Part shown: positions 8,344-16,980 of the stretch, piece by piece
How positions within the stretch are numbered: the stretch's first letter is position 1
How the letters are laid out: every line of letters begins with the position of its first letter
Origin: CAJQQY01 sp045104975
Lineage (GTDB): Bacteria; Bacteroidota; Bacteroidia; Chitinophagales; Saprospiraceae
Direction: 5' to 3'
NCBI GenBank assembly: GCA_045104975.1
Contig: JBGCCY010000049.1
Location: forward strand, 1-64,000
DNA: 64,000 nucleotides
Translations under genes and position numbers: made by a program
Notes under the pieces: model-generated
The model's input: the letters and a program-made list of their open reading frames with translations, nothing else
The model's database searches: none
Told to the model about the DNA's origin: nothing

Positions 8344-9183
8344 ATGAGAAAAGACATTTACCTCAGCTACGAATTATCAGAACAAAAATGGGCTGACCTA
8401 ATAAAACTTCATCTTAGACAACGGCAAGATGAACTTGGGTTTCATATTTGGGATAATTCCCAAATTGAAGCTGGTGCCGATATTGAAGAAGCAAAATCTA
8501 ATATTTTAGCATCTACAAAAATTGTATTCATATTGTTAAGTGCGCCTTATTTAGGATCAAAGTTGGTGGAAAAGGAGAGGAAGCAATTACTTGAATTATC
8601 CAAAGAAGAAGGAGTCATTGTTCGATCGATTTTTGTCAATCATTGTTCGATTGATGAGCATCCACTTTCCACTTTTCAAACATTAAATGCAGAAAATAAT
8701 CCATTGGTAGAAATGGATGAAGCTGACTTCGCAGGTTTTGTAGTGCATGTCGGGAAACGAATAAAGGTTGTTTTGAAAAATGTATTTGAAAAAGAAATTC
8801 AAAAAATTGAAACGGCTATCGTTCAAAAGCCAAAAGATATTTCACTCAAAAATGAAATGGAAAAAAATGTCAAACAATTGGAAAATGCCATTGCTCAAGA
8901 TGAAATTCAATTTAAAAATGTGTTGGATTTGTCGCTAGCAAAAATCTGTGTCGTAAGTATCCTAAAACGTATTTCAAACGATCAAACCAATGGTTTGAGA
9001 ATGAAAGAAATCTATGATTGCTCTAAAATTAAAAAGCGCAAATTTATCTTTCAGTCGCTTGACGAAATGGAAAAATGGGGATACATTGAAAAAGTTAGAA
9101 TAGAAAAAGAAACTTATTGGAAATTATCAAAGAAGGGGATCGGTTTTTCGAAAGAGATTGATGATTCTTTTTTGTTTACTTAA
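8344..9183 (+). CDS. TIR-domain protein with C-terminal winged helix
   Basis: A 279-residue protein. Residues 1-140 read as a TIR domain: a first strand DIYLSYELSEQKWAD, then HIWDNSQIEAGADI, KIVFILLSAPYLGS and a Glu-rich helix (KLVEKERKQLLEL), which is the region that holds the catalytic glutamate in NAD-cleaving TIR proteins. A charged helical linker (about 145-195) leads to a C-terminal helix-turn-helix-like region (205-279: LSLAKICVVSILKRI, MKEIYDCSKIKKRKFIFQSL, GYIEKVRIEKETYWKLSKKG) typical of winged-helix DNA-binding domains. TIR modules occur in bacterial anti-phage defence and in ligand sensing; which applies is unknown. It is a single gene with no recognisable defence partner nearby. 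Confidence 0.75.
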   Translation: MRKDIYLSYELSEQKWADLIKLHLRQRQDELGFHIWDNSQIEAGADIEEAKSNILASTKIVFILLSAPYLGSKLVEKERKQLLELSKEEGVIVRSIFVNHCSIDEHPLSTFQTLNAENNPLVEMDEADFAGFVVHVGKRIKVVLKNVFEKEIQKIETAIVQKPKDISLKNEMEKNVKQLENAIAQDEIQFKNVLDLSLAKICVVSILKRISNDQTNGLRMKEIYDCSKIKKRKFIFQSLDEMEKWGYIEKVRIEKETYWKLSKKGIGFSKEIDDSFLFT

Positions 9184-9257
9184 ATGGTATTTGTAAAAAA
9201 AGAATAACCTACAAATACGCAATTTTTTACGTCATTGGAGACGGGTGTAATTGTAGG

Positions 9258-9473
9258 TCATTCTAATTGATACTTTCGTACCATGTGTGGTTTTAGCTCG
9301 GAATCATAAATTCGTTGTAAATCATACCAAAATAGTTGGCGCAAAAAATTAGCTGCATGCGCTAACCTTTTCCAAAATAAAATGGCAATATGCCCTTTGT
9401 CGGTACCTGGAGGTTCCGTTGAAATTGGCATTTCGTTCGTGGTTTTTACCACATGAATTTTCAAATTGTCCAT
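9258..9473 (-). CDS. Small conserved-looking hypothetical protein
   Basis: A 71-residue protein beginning MDNLKIHVVKTTNEMP and ending HMVRKYQLE. It has a polar N-terminal half with an STEPPGTDKGH segment and an aromatic, basic C-terminal half (FWKRLAHAANFLRQLFW), amphipathic rather than membrane-spanning. I chose the ATG at 9473 instead of the 9-codon upstream extension because that extension is Phe/Asn-rich and out of character. No family is recognised. It is convergent with the TIR gene; an ACCTACAA/TTGTAGGT inverted repeat (about 9208-9259) between their ends may serve as a shared terminator. Confidence 0.5.
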   Translation of the reverse strand: MDNLKIHVVKTTNEMPISTEPPGTDKGHIAILFWKRLAHAANFLRQLFWYDLQRIYDSELKPHMVRKYQLE

Positions 9474-9961
9474 AAAGGAGAAATTTAAAAGGTTAAACAA
9501 AATTGTTTTTAGCTGATGTATTTTTTCACATCATGTAATTAAATCCAAAACAATTAGATTGCTTTGAATAATATTTTTCAATTAAATTATAAACTTGGTT
9601 TTCAAATTTATAAAATGTAAAGTATTGAGAATGAATTGACTAGGGAAGTTGATCCGTTTTGAAGAGTAAGTCTTTAACGGGATGTTTTTCGATTCAAACT
9701 TTATTTTACACAATTTCATATAAAATAAAGTATTTATATAACGTAAATCAAGTAAAAAGATACACGTTATGAAAAAATTAACTTTAACTTTTTTAAAATA
9801 TGTAATTAATAAGGATTGGTTTTCCAAGACAACGAAGAGAAATGAATTTTCTCCTTGATTGAAAATGTTTGGATAATTGGTAAGATAATAAAGACTACAG
9901 TTTTTATATTAGAAAAGTTCCATAAGTGATCTTCCTTGACTTTTTTTATAAAATAAATTTA
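9474..9961. other. Gene-free AT-rich spacer
   Basis: No credible gene in 488 bp; the open frames here are Phe/Ile/Asn-rich and lack any family features. The only clear structure is a perfect 11-bp inverted repeat (ACTTTATTTTA at 9698-9708, reverse complement at 9721-9731) with a 12-base loop, too A/T-rich to be a strong terminator. Confidence 0.5.
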
Positions 9962-11221
9962 CTAGACGCTGGGTTTTTCTTCTTCCTTCAATTCGTCTAA
10001 AGTTGCTTGAATCACTTTTAGGTGATTAGTATTTCGCTGATGTACATTTTTAAAATAATGAATAATTCGATTAGTTTTAATGCCCCAAAAGATAAAGGCA
10101 AGTAATAATAATTTTCCAAAAAGTGCACAAAAGACAAGTAAAATGGAAAAGATATTTCCAACATTTTTATCTGGAAATAACGAACTGATAGTACTTTCTG
10201 ATTCTGGGAAAATGAAAGGTAATAGTGGTTGGATTCCTGCATAAAAAAGTAACAAGGTGATCGTAGAATCCTCCAAGCTAAAATCTTTACTTCCTAGTCT
10301 TCGAACTAGATTTGTAGTAAATGCCATACCTGCCAAACCTGAGCCTAAACCAAATAATAATTGAAAACTTTGACCAACAGAAGTGGAACTAGAATAGCCT
10401 TGTAACAAGATAATTTCAATACCTAAAACAATCGCCACAGCTAGCCATCCTCGCATTTCAATTTTACGAATCGGTTCCTTCGTGATTTTCCTTAGGTCAT
10501 TTTCATAAGTCAAGTTTAATGAGTTGGAGTTGAGTGAAAAGTAGCATAGGTAAATATAAATGATGGTAACATTATTGAAAAAATTCAATAATGGGACACC
10601 TAAATCTTTGCTTAAGTTAGTCAAGGAAAAAATAAATAAGGCTAGGTAAAGTACACTCCAAGCTGCCACTAATTTTTCTAAAATTTCCCACAATTGTCGC
10701 CGTCCTAAAAAGGCTCGGAAGTAATTGCTGTTGAAAGGAACTTTGGGAGCATTTGATTTTAAATAAAATGCCCAAACTGAAACTAATAAGAATACTTGGA
10801 ATAAATAACTGATGGATTTTATTGGGTTTTCAATTTCGATTTGTAGTGGTTTTGAAATAAAAAACGTAATAAACACCGAACCTAACAATGTAATTACAAT
10901 TGCTAAGGGTATTTTGGAAAAGAGATTGTTTTCGATTAACCAATGCTTAAATGATTTTTCGCTAGGTGCTAAAGTTTCGGTTTGATCGGTACTCCAATTC
11001 AGGTAAGAACCTAAGTTTTCATTTAGTTGGGCGTTAGAATTTTTTATAAAATCTTCGAGTGGGAGAGTGGTTTCAGTTTCTAAATATTGCTCTATTCCTT
11101 CCACCATCATTTGTAGATTAGGATCTGCTTGTATCGCAATTCCAATTTCAAAATCTTCCTCAGCAGTCAGATGATTTTCGACATATTTTTTCAAATAAGA
11201 GATGTCAAAATTATTTTTCAT
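9962..11221 (-). CDS. Polytopic membrane protein coupled to an ECF sigma factor, possible anti-sigma factor
   Basis: A 419-residue protein with a soluble acidic N-terminus (1-100; YLKKYVENHLTAEEDFEIG) and about eight membrane helices from residue 105 to 400, ending in a charged cytoplasmic tail. Its ATG overlaps the stop of the sigma gene (ATGA at 11218-11221), so the two are translationally coupled. In Bacteroidota the gene after an ECF sigma factor usually encodes its anti-sigma factor; the N-terminus, with a short bundle and the word EEDFEIGIAIQADP, is compatible with an anti-sigma helical domain, but the large polytopic part is not the usual FecR or zinc-finger design. The regulatory role is inferred from context only. 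Confidence 0.6.
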   Translation of the reverse strand: MKNNFDISYLKKYVENHLTAEEDFEIGIAIQADPNLQMMVEGIEQYLETETTLPLEDFIKNSNAQLNENLGSYLNWSTDQTETLAPSEKSFKHWLIENNLFSKIPLAIVITLLGSVFITFFISKPLQIEIENPIKSISYLFQVFLLVSVWAFYLKSNAPKVPFNSNYFRAFLGRRQLWEILEKLVAAWSVLYLALFIFSLTNLSKDLGVPLLNFFNNVTIIYIYLCYFSLNSNSLNLTYENDLRKITKEPIRKIEMRGWLAVAIVLGIEIILLQGYSSSTSVGQSFQLLFGLGSGLAGMAFTTNLVRRLGSKDFSLEDSTITLLLFYAGIQPLLPFIFPESESTISSLFPDKNVGNIFSILLVFCALFGKLLLLAFIFWGIKTNRIIHYFKNVHQRNTNHLKVIQATLDELKEEEKPSV

Positions 11222-11790
11222 TGAATTTTTTTCTTTAAATTTTTCATTCTTTTTTTCGCTCGATCAATTCTTCCACGGACTTGGTTGACTGAAATGTTAA
11301 GTTGAATAGCAATCTCTTCCATACTCATTTCTTCCAAAACATAAAGGGTAAAACATTCTTTTTGCAAAGGAGGTAAACCAAAAATAAACTGCTTGGAAAG
11401 CTGCACTTTTTCCTTTTGATCTAATTGTTTTTCCAAACTAAAAGATCGGTCATCAGGTAATTCATTTGGAGGGGAAGAAGATTCTTTTGAATTTTTATTT
11501 TTTCTAAAATGATCTAAAAACTTGTTCCGACAAACCACAAAAATAAATGATTTGAAAGATCTGATTTCATGATTAAATTTTGCTTTTTTACAAATCTCAA
11601 TCCAGACATTTTGAGTGATGTCTTTAGCGACTTCTCGATTTTTGCAATAATGAAATGCCATCATCAAAACCTGTGGCTGGTATTTTTGTAACAATACATT
11701 TGCGGCATCACGATTTCCTTCACACCAAGCGAGATATAATGCTTCGTCTGATTCCGAACCTTGATTTGGAAAATGTTTTTTTGATTTCAT
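11218..11790 (-). CDS. ECF-type RNA polymerase sigma factor
   Basis: A 190-residue sigma-70 family protein lacking regions 1 and 3. Region 2 is seen at residues 27-95 (LLQKYQPQVLMMAFHYC, DITQNVWIEICKKAKF, SFIFVVCRNKFLDHFRK), which would melt and read the -10-like element. After a Ser/Pro-rich linker, region 4 (about 130-185; LPPLQKECFTLYVLEEMS, EEIAIQLNISVNQVRGRIDRAKKRM) contains the helix-turn-helix for the -35-like element. It is co-translated with the membrane protein downstream. The regulon is unknown; no recognisable self-target promoter was found upstream. Confidence 0.92.
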   Translation of the reverse strand: MKSKKHFPNQGSESDEALYLAWCEGNRDAANVLLQKYQPQVLMMAFHYCKNREVAKDITQNVWIEICKKAKFNHEIRSFKSFIFVVCRNKFLDHFRKNKNSKESSSPPNELPDDRSFSLEKQLDQKEKVQLSKQFIFGLPPLQKECFTLYVLEEMSMEEIAIQLNISVNQVRGRIDRAKKRMKNLKKKIQ

Positions 11791-11881
11791 ATTTTAAAAA
11801 AATCAATGCAGTTACAATATAGACGATTGGAAAAGAGGAAATGCACGGAGTGGTAGGTTTTTTTTTTAGTAAAGATGAATT

Positions 11882-11924
11882 ACTCACAAGGTGACGACAT
11901 TCAGCTCATCGTCACCTTGAGAGT
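11882..11924. repeat. Long hairpin between minus-strand genes
   Basis: A perfect 11-bp inverted repeat (CAAGGTGACGA, 11887-11897, with 11909-11919), extended by ACTC/GAGT after an A-A mismatch. There is no T-tract on either side, so it may be a REP-like element or mRNA stabiliser downstream of the barrel gene, not a simple terminator. Confidence 0.5.
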
Positions 11925-11943
11925 TGGAAGGGAGCCAATGCTT

Positions 11944-13251
11944 CTATTTAATTGAATTAAGTTTTAAATGAACCCCAAACATTGGTTGCTTCATCATATA
12001 AAATGTAGGGAAGGAAGCATCTAAATTATAGGTTTTATTTGCAATGATAAACCCGAGTTGGAAGTCTTTTCTAATCGTATAATATAGATCAATTACATAA
12101 AAATAATTGGTATAGAATTCTTTCTCTCTATGTATGGAAAGCGTTTCTATATTGGTTTTCACATGAAATCTTTCCCAAAGTTTTATATCAAATTCAGTTT
12201 TCAACGCAATACTAAAAATATCTTCATCTTGATATTCGGTATGCACCGCCCACCGATCAAAATCATAATAATAGTTGCGTAAAGGATATAGAAAACGACC
12301 TGCAGTATTAGCGTAAAGATTTTTGGTAGGATCTCGATAAGTAAAACCAGGATTGTAGTGTCCTTGATTATAATTAGCTGAATAGTATCGCAAAGATGGA
12401 TTTATTTTCCAATTGATCTTTTCATTATTGATCAGAGAGTATTTTGCTCCAAGTACAAATGCACCATTTTTAGCAAGGTCAATTTTATCATTATACCGAT
12501 GACCATATTGAAAGTATAATTCTCCTTTTTCTTGGAGAAAATAATTAAAGGAAATATCTGAATCCCAATAATCTTTAAACGCAAATGAATTTCCGGTCCA
12601 ATTTAAATTTTGAGAATATATTAATCTGATCTGTTTATTTTCAAAACCTAGTGATAGATGAATATATTCCTCTAAGTTCAACCCAATTTGATTATCAAGA
12701 TCGCCTACTTGATGATATTCAAAAAATATATTTTGATGAGATACTCTAAAATTAACTCCTTGATAATCTTGATTATAAATTTTTAGACCATTATTAATTT
12801 GAGCTTGGACAAAGTTACCAGCTTTTGCATTGAAGACAATTTCTTTATTTAAAATAAGAAAAGTATCAATCGCCGAAAATTGAAAGTGGGGGAACCAAAC
12901 AATATTGTCTCTGTCATTAGATCCATAAGATGCGCCTCGATGTTCAAAGTAAAGGTTACTTTGGAATTTATATTTATCCTTAAAACTAGTCTTGATTTTT
13001 ATTCCAATATAACTTGCGGTGTGAAAGTTGGGATTATCTGAAACGAATTCTCGACGTGGTCTGAAAATATTATTACTTCTTCGCTTTCTATAAATGATTG
13101 GATCAATTAGAATCTCTTCGGAAGTAAGGCCGGGGTTGATATGTAGTGCGCTGGCTTCTAAATCATAATCAAACTTCCATTGAGTGGAGTCTTGAGCAAA
13201 GATGATTTGAGTGAATAAAAAGAAGGTGATGGATAGGATCGTTTTTTTCAT
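11944..13251 (-). CDS. Putative outer-membrane beta-barrel protein
   Basis: A 435-residue protein with a clear signal peptide (residues 1-20, cleaved after FAQ). The mature part alternates polar and aromatic residues in short strands, with many Tyr/Trp/Asn and patterns such as YFQYGHRYNDKIDL and VLGAKYSLINNEKINWKI, as expected for an outer-membrane barrel. The C-terminus ends in a strand-like MFGVHLKLNSIK. I do not recognise a specific transporter or enzyme family. It is a single gene between the sigma operon and the DUF4291 operon; TACATTTG at 13275-13268 on the minus strand is a candidate -7 box just before the ATG. Confidence 0.65.
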   Translation of the reverse strand: MKKTILSITFFLFTQIIFAQDSTQWKFDYDLEASALHINPGLTSEEILIDPIIYRKRRSNNIFRPRREFVSDNPNFHTASYIGIKIKTSFKDKYKFQSNLYFEHRGASYGSNDRDNIVWFPHFQFSAIDTFLILNKEIVFNAKAGNFVQAQINNGLKIYNQDYQGVNFRVSHQNIFFEYHQVGDLDNQIGLNLEEYIHLSLGFENKQIRLIYSQNLNWTGNSFAFKDYWDSDISFNYFLQEKGELYFQYGHRYNDKIDLAKNGAFVLGAKYSLINNEKINWKINPSLRYYSANYNQGHYNPGFTYRDPTKNLYANTAGRFLYPLRNYYYDFDRWAVHTEYQDEDIFSIALKTEFDIKLWERFHVKTNIETLSIHREKEFYTNYFYVIDLYYTIRKDFQLGFIIANKTYNLDASFPTFYMMKQPMFGVHLKLNSIK

Positions 13252-13323
13252 AACTATTAATTTTTTTCAAATGTAGAAAAACAGAATTAATAGTTTTAAG
13301 TCAGACCATGGATTAACAGAATT

Positions 13324-13902
13324 TTAATATCCTAAATTGAATTTTAAATTTTTGTTAATTAGGTATTCTTTTTCAGTAGGAATATCTGAAGGGAAAGGTT
13401 GTCGTTTTTTTGTGGAATATTCAATAGATTTTGCCAATTCAGTTATGTCTTCTACTCCAATGACATATTCATCTTTATATTTTTTTAAAACATCTCCACG
13501 CAGTCCAATTTGAATTGCTTGTCGATCTAATCGCTCGCCTTTTAGACTTCGTTCAGGATCCCATTGATGTATGACATCTGAATTCTTTAATGCACTTTGC
13601 CATTCATTTTCGTCAGAAAATCGTTTGTCATCGAAGTGAGTTGGAATACTTTGATGCAAAATTTCTAACCAACTAGCATGACTCAATTTTATTCTAGCAA
13701 TGGCTTCCATTCGATGTTTGGATGCATATTTTGAGCGTCGCAACATCCAACCCAATGAAGGTTTTATCCAACTGATTCGATCGATTCCAAAACCTTTTCC
13801 AAATTTGTTTAACTGAATTGCGACAGCGACGATTTTGGGTTTAAAAGCTTGATAAACAAAAACTCCTTCCTCATCATAATCAGCGTAAATTATATTATTC
13901 AT
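13324..13902 (-). CDS. DUF4291 domain-containing protein
   Basis: A 192-residue protein that matches the DUF4291 pattern from end to end: IYADYDEEGVFVYQAFKP at the start, then RISWIKPSLGWMLRRSKYA in the first third and QWDPERSLKGERLDRQAIQIGLRG in the centre. The family occurs widely in bacteria and fungi as a stand-alone protein of about 200 residues; its biochemical role is not established. No signal peptide or membrane helix. It lies 17 bp downstream of the RNase Z-like gene on the same strand, so they are probably co-transcribed. Confidence 0.88.
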   Translation of the reverse strand: MNNIIYADYDEEGVFVYQAFKPKIVAVAIQLNKFGKGFGIDRISWIKPSLGWMLRRSKYASKHRMEAIARIKLSHASWLEILHQSIPTHFDDKRFSDENEWQSALKNSDVIHQWDPERSLKGERLDRQAIQIGLRGDVLKKYKDEYVIGVEDITELAKSIEYSTKKRQPFPSDIPTEKEYLINKNLKFNLGY

Positions 13903-13919
13903 TTTTTGTTGCTTAAATT

Positions 13920-14780
13920 TTAGTGTAAAATATCTCTGACTATTTCTCCTGGCAAAATCCTGTAAACTGGAATTTTCAATCCAAACTTTTTACAAAAAAA
14001 GTCAATCGCTTCATCAATTTCAACAACTGAATATCTTGATGAAAAATGACCTAAAATTAATTGTTCCACCTTTGTTTTAGCAACCATTTCAATAACTTCT
14101 TCCAAATAACTATGCTTTCCTTGTCGGCGATCATCCAAATCTACATCGCCTTTTCTAAGAAAGGTAGCTTCATGAATCAGCACTTTGGTATGATCCCATC
14201 GACCGTCATTTTCGATAGGTGTGTCGCCAGAGTAACTTAAAATATTATTACGTATTTGTATTGTTATATTTTCTTCTCCGAGTTCCTTTCGAAGCGCCGC
14301 AATTTCTTTTCCTGAGAGATTTAGATATTCCTCTTTCAATTTTCGTTTGGTTTCAAAAACATGAAAACTCAAACTTTTAACTAACTCTTTTCCAACGGGC
14401 ACATGCTCATTTCGAAATGGTTGTACAAAGATATTTTTCTTGATTTCAAAAATATTTCCTTCTTCCATTTTTATCCATTCCGTTCCGCTGACATGTGGAT
14501 CAAATTGAGTGGAAAATTCTTTTAAAAAAGGAAATGAATTTGAATCACGAGGGAAATATATTTTTGGAAAACCTTGACGTGCATTTAGTTGATTGAATTG
14601 CAAAAGTCCTGTGAGATGATCTCGGTCAGCATGAGAAATAAAAAGATGCTTGACTTTGCGAGCCTTTTGCAAAAGTCCTGAAGATGCTCCGTCACCACAA
14701 TCAAATAGCAAACCGAGTTCTTCGATAAAATACCAAGTTGAAAAAAGTGCGGTAGAAAAACCTGTAATTGTCAATTTCAT
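13920..14780 (-). CDS. MBL-fold hydrolase, RNase Z-like
   Basis: A 286-residue metallo-beta-lactamase-fold protein closest to RNase Z. It starts with the typical KLTITGFSTA strand, has LLFDCGDGASSGL, then the metal motif SHADRDHLTGL (His50, Asp52, Asp54, His55), a later SGDTP, the HEATFL block that in RNase Z carries a catalytic His/Glu, and GHFSSRY near the end. The canonical HxHxDH is HADRDH here, so one zinc-ligand histidine is aspartate. That may change metal use or substrate, and a second RNase Z may exist elsewhere. It is cytoplasmic and co-oriented with DUF4291. Confidence 0.8.
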   Translation of the reverse strand: MKLTITGFSTALFSTWYFIEELGLLFDCGDGASSGLLQKARKVKHLFISHADRDHLTGLLQFNQLNARQGFPKIYFPRDSNSFPFLKEFSTQFDPHVSGTEWIKMEEGNIFEIKKNIFVQPFRNEHVPVGKELVKSLSFHVFETKRKLKEEYLNLSGKEIAALRKELGEENITIQIRNNILSYSGDTPIENDGRWDHTKVLIHEATFLRKGDVDLDDRRQGKHSYLEEVIEMVAKTKVEQLILGHFSSRYSVVEIDEAIDFFCKKFGLKIPVYRILPGEIVRDILH

Positions 14781-14936
14781 AATGAAGTTAAACTATAGAA
14801 AAGTGTAAGAAGTTCCGAGGGGACAAAAATAAGATTGATTGACAAGTTTTACATTATTTAAGTTAAGGATTAAATTTAGTTAAATTTTCATTTTAACTTG
14901 ACCACGTAAAATCATTTTGAGTTTATTGAAATAAAA

Positions 14937-14965
14937 AACAACTCAATTGCGAGAATTGAATTGTT
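14937..14965 (-). terminator. Rho-independent terminator (minus strand)
   Basis: A 12-bp stem with one mismatch and a 5-base loop, followed on the minus strand by TTTTTATTT. It lies about 30 bp after the stop of the small membrane gene at 14996. Confidence 0.8.
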
Positions 14966-14995
14966 TAGGTGTTGCTTTATATTTTTTGGAGAAAC

Positions 14996-15331
14996 CTATA
15001 TTCTACTAGCTAGACCTTGAATGACCGTAATCAGCCCAACGAGTATTGCACCATACCAAAGTGTATCAGAATTCATTGAGGCAACAATTCCAGCAGTCAT
15101 GATTACTGCACCAAAAATGATTGATCCTAGACCACCTTTTTCTTTTTGAACTTCATGAGTTTCGATCATGGACTGTCGTTGATCTTTAATTGCGAGATAG
15201 GCATTGGTTGCCATAGCTTCTGCTTGTTCGCCTTCAACATTATTTGTTGCTAGAAAATCAATAACGTCTTTTCTTCCGCTGTTTCGGAGGAACATTAATT
15301 GAATTGTTTCGATCATCTGTTTTTCATTCAT
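14996..15331 (-). CDS. Small membrane protein with helical N-terminal domain
   Basis: A 111-residue protein. Residues 1-70 form a soluble helical region (QMIETIQLMFLRNSGRKDV, AEAMATNAYLAIKDQ), and residues 72-110 form two membrane helices (IIFGAVIMTAGIVA and YGAILVGLITVIQGLAS). I chose the ATG at 15331; 12 upstream codons are also open but look untranslated, and the -7-like TACTTTTG at 15372-15365 lies just beyond. It resembles the small two-helix proteins common in Bacteroidota, with no known function. Confidence 0.65.
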   Translation of the reverse strand: MNEKQMIETIQLMFLRNSGRKDVIDFLATNNVEGEQAEAMATNAYLAIKDQRQSMIETHEVQKEKGGLGSIIFGAVIMTAGIVASMNSDTLWYGAILVGLITVIQGLASRI

Positions 15332-15602
15332 AGTTGATATTTTTTGTGGTTTTAAAAAGCAAAACAAAAGTAGAGGAATAATTTTTTGGAATAAAAATAT
15401 TTGTAAGTAAATTTTTACGGGAAGTGATGGTTTTTGAAAAAACTATCATCAAATTATTTTCAATTCATTTTTTGCGTATATGTTTTTGATGTTTTTCTTT
15501 TATTTTTGTCGTAGTGATTAAAGTAGGAGACTAGTTTGTTTTTAATATAAATGTGATTACCTACTTCAAAACAACTTCATAAATAACTAAATTGAAGGGG
15601 AT

Positions 15603-16298
15603 ATGATTCTTTCTGTTTTAATTTTTTTGGGGAAATTAATTTTGGGATTTGTAGTCTTAGCCTTTATATATTTCTCTATGGCATTTCTACTTGCGTGGCT
15701 ACCAAAACATCGTCATTTTACCAATAGTGAAAAAGGGTATGATGTTTTTGTCATTTCAAATGGAGTGCATGCTGATTTCGTTTTGCCAATAGATCATTTA
15801 CCCTCCGAGTGGTTAAAAAATATAAATATTAACGATTATGGATATTCTAAAGACCAATCAAAATATTTAGGTTTTGGTTGGGGCGATCGAGGATTTTATT
15901 TGGATACGCCAAGTTGGGCAGAATTGAAATTTTCGACAGCGGTGAATGCTTTATTTTTTCCAAGTCCTACCTTAATGCATATCACAGCCTATGAAAAAAT
16001 TCCTTCTGAGAAAAAATATATTGAGAAATTAACGTTGACTTCTACTCAGTTTTCTAACCTGTGTAATCACATTTGGGATTCATTTTCAAAGGATGATAAC
16101 AATAAAATTACATTTTTGTCAAACAAAGGATATACTCCCCATGATAATTTTTATGATGCTTGTGGATCTTATCACCTATTTAATACTTGTAATTTTTGGG
16201 TGAATAATGGATTGCGAAAAGCTGGGGTGAGAACTTCAATATGGACTCCTGTGGCTCGAGGTATATTTTACCAATTGAAAAAAATTCCTAGTTCTTAA
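15603..16298 (+). CDS. TIGR02117/DUF2459 family membrane-anchored protein
   Basis: A 231-residue protein with an N-terminal membrane anchor (residues 4-32) and an exported domain that fits DUF2459/TIGR02117: DVFVISNGVHADFVLPI, then FGWGDRGFYLDTPSW, and the Cys-containing DACGSYHLFNTCNFWVNNGLRKAGV near the end. The conserved Asn/His (NGVHAD), the GWGD motif and the CNxWxNxxL segment suggest a papain-like (NlpC-like) fold. It was first noted near urease genes in other bacteria, but nothing here relates to urease. A candidate -7 box, TATTTTTG, lies at 15501-15508. Confidence 0.8.
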   Translation: MILSVLIFLGKLILGFVVLAFIYFSMAFLLAWLPKHRHFTNSEKGYDVFVISNGVHADFVLPIDHLPSEWLKNININDYGYSKDQSKYLGFGWGDRGFYLDTPSWAELKFSTAVNALFFPSPTLMHITAYEKIPSEKKYIEKLTLTSTQFSNLCNHIWDSFSKDDNNKITFLSNKGYTPHDNFYDACGSYHLFNTCNFWVNNGLRKAGVRTSIWTPVARGIFYQLKKIPSS

Positions 16299-16411
16299 GT
16301 AACGATAAAGTGAAAACCAAAAATTCAATTTATGTTCTTGTCAAGGCAGGTAATTTTTTTTGATTTTATTTCCATGTCGATATTAAATTAGAATAAAATG
16401 TGACGACTCTG

Positions 16412-16419
16412 TATCTTTG
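16412..16419 (+). promoter_or_regulatory. TAnnTTTG promoter element
   Basis: TATCTTTG, an exact Bacteroidota -7 box, 72 bp before the ATG of the gene at 16492. The -33 region is only a weak match (TTAG about 20 bases upstream). Confidence 0.5.
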
Positions 16420-16491
16420 CGTCTTTATATGTGGAAAGGAAATTAAAAATCCTATCTAATTCTTTTTTAAATTTTAAAACACAATATTATA

Positions 16492-16971
16492 ATGGCAAAG
16501 AAGAACATCTTCAGCATGATTTTGAACACTATCAATGACGTTCAATCAAGAAACCAAGCAGACCCAAAAGTAGAAACTGCAGATCCAACTGTATTCGATT
16601 TGATCAAAAACAAATTGCAAAATTTGGATCAAAAAAATAAAGAGAACAGAACACAAAGAGGAAAATCTCCGGTGAGTATTTTAGATCGAATTAAAAAAGA
16701 AATTGAAGGAGCAAGAAGAGAGAACAAAAAAGATGCAAATGTTGCAACTGCTGATAAATCTATTTTTGATAATATTTTGAAAAAACTTGACGCAGGGAAA
16801 AAGATTCAAGCAAGTACTGGACTTCGAAAAATTATCGAAGATTATAACTTGAATGCTAGCAAATTGCCACAAGACGTTATTCAACAAGTTCAAGCAAAAT
16901 ATCTAGCTGATCGTAAAAACTTCGATCAACAATATGCTCAAGCAATGCATGACTTGATTAAAAAATACTAA
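16492..16971 (+). CDS. Hypothetical protein with two internal repeats, probably highly expressed
   Basis: A 159-residue, Lys/Asn/Asp-rich protein without signal peptide or membrane helix. Two stretches repeat: residues 7-45 (SMILNTINDV, NQADPKVETADPTVFDLIKNKL) and 61-100 (SILDRIKKEI, NKKDANVATADKSIFDNILKKL), sharing the core VxTADxxxFDxIxxKL. A third region (about 105-159) is helical and ends AMHDLIKKY. Codon choice differs from most neighbours, with many AAC, TTC, GAC and ATC codons as in dnaA, which suggests high expression. The gene has its own promoter box and a good terminator. I do not recognise the family; a structural or nucleoid/phage-tail-like role would be guesswork. Confidence 0.75.
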   Translation: MAKKNIFSMILNTINDVQSRNQADPKVETADPTVFDLIKNKLQNLDQKNKENRTQRGKSPVSILDRIKKEIEGARRENKKDANVATADKSIFDNILKKLDAGKKIQASTGLRKIIEDYNLNASKLPQDVIQQVQAKYLADRKNFDQQYAQAMHDLIKKY

Positions 16972-16980
16972 TTTTTAACG

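Noticed and set aside
9582..9827. Possible 81-residue minus-strand gene
   Set aside because: Composition is Phe/Ile/Asn-rich random AT sequence, with no start signal or homologous pattern.
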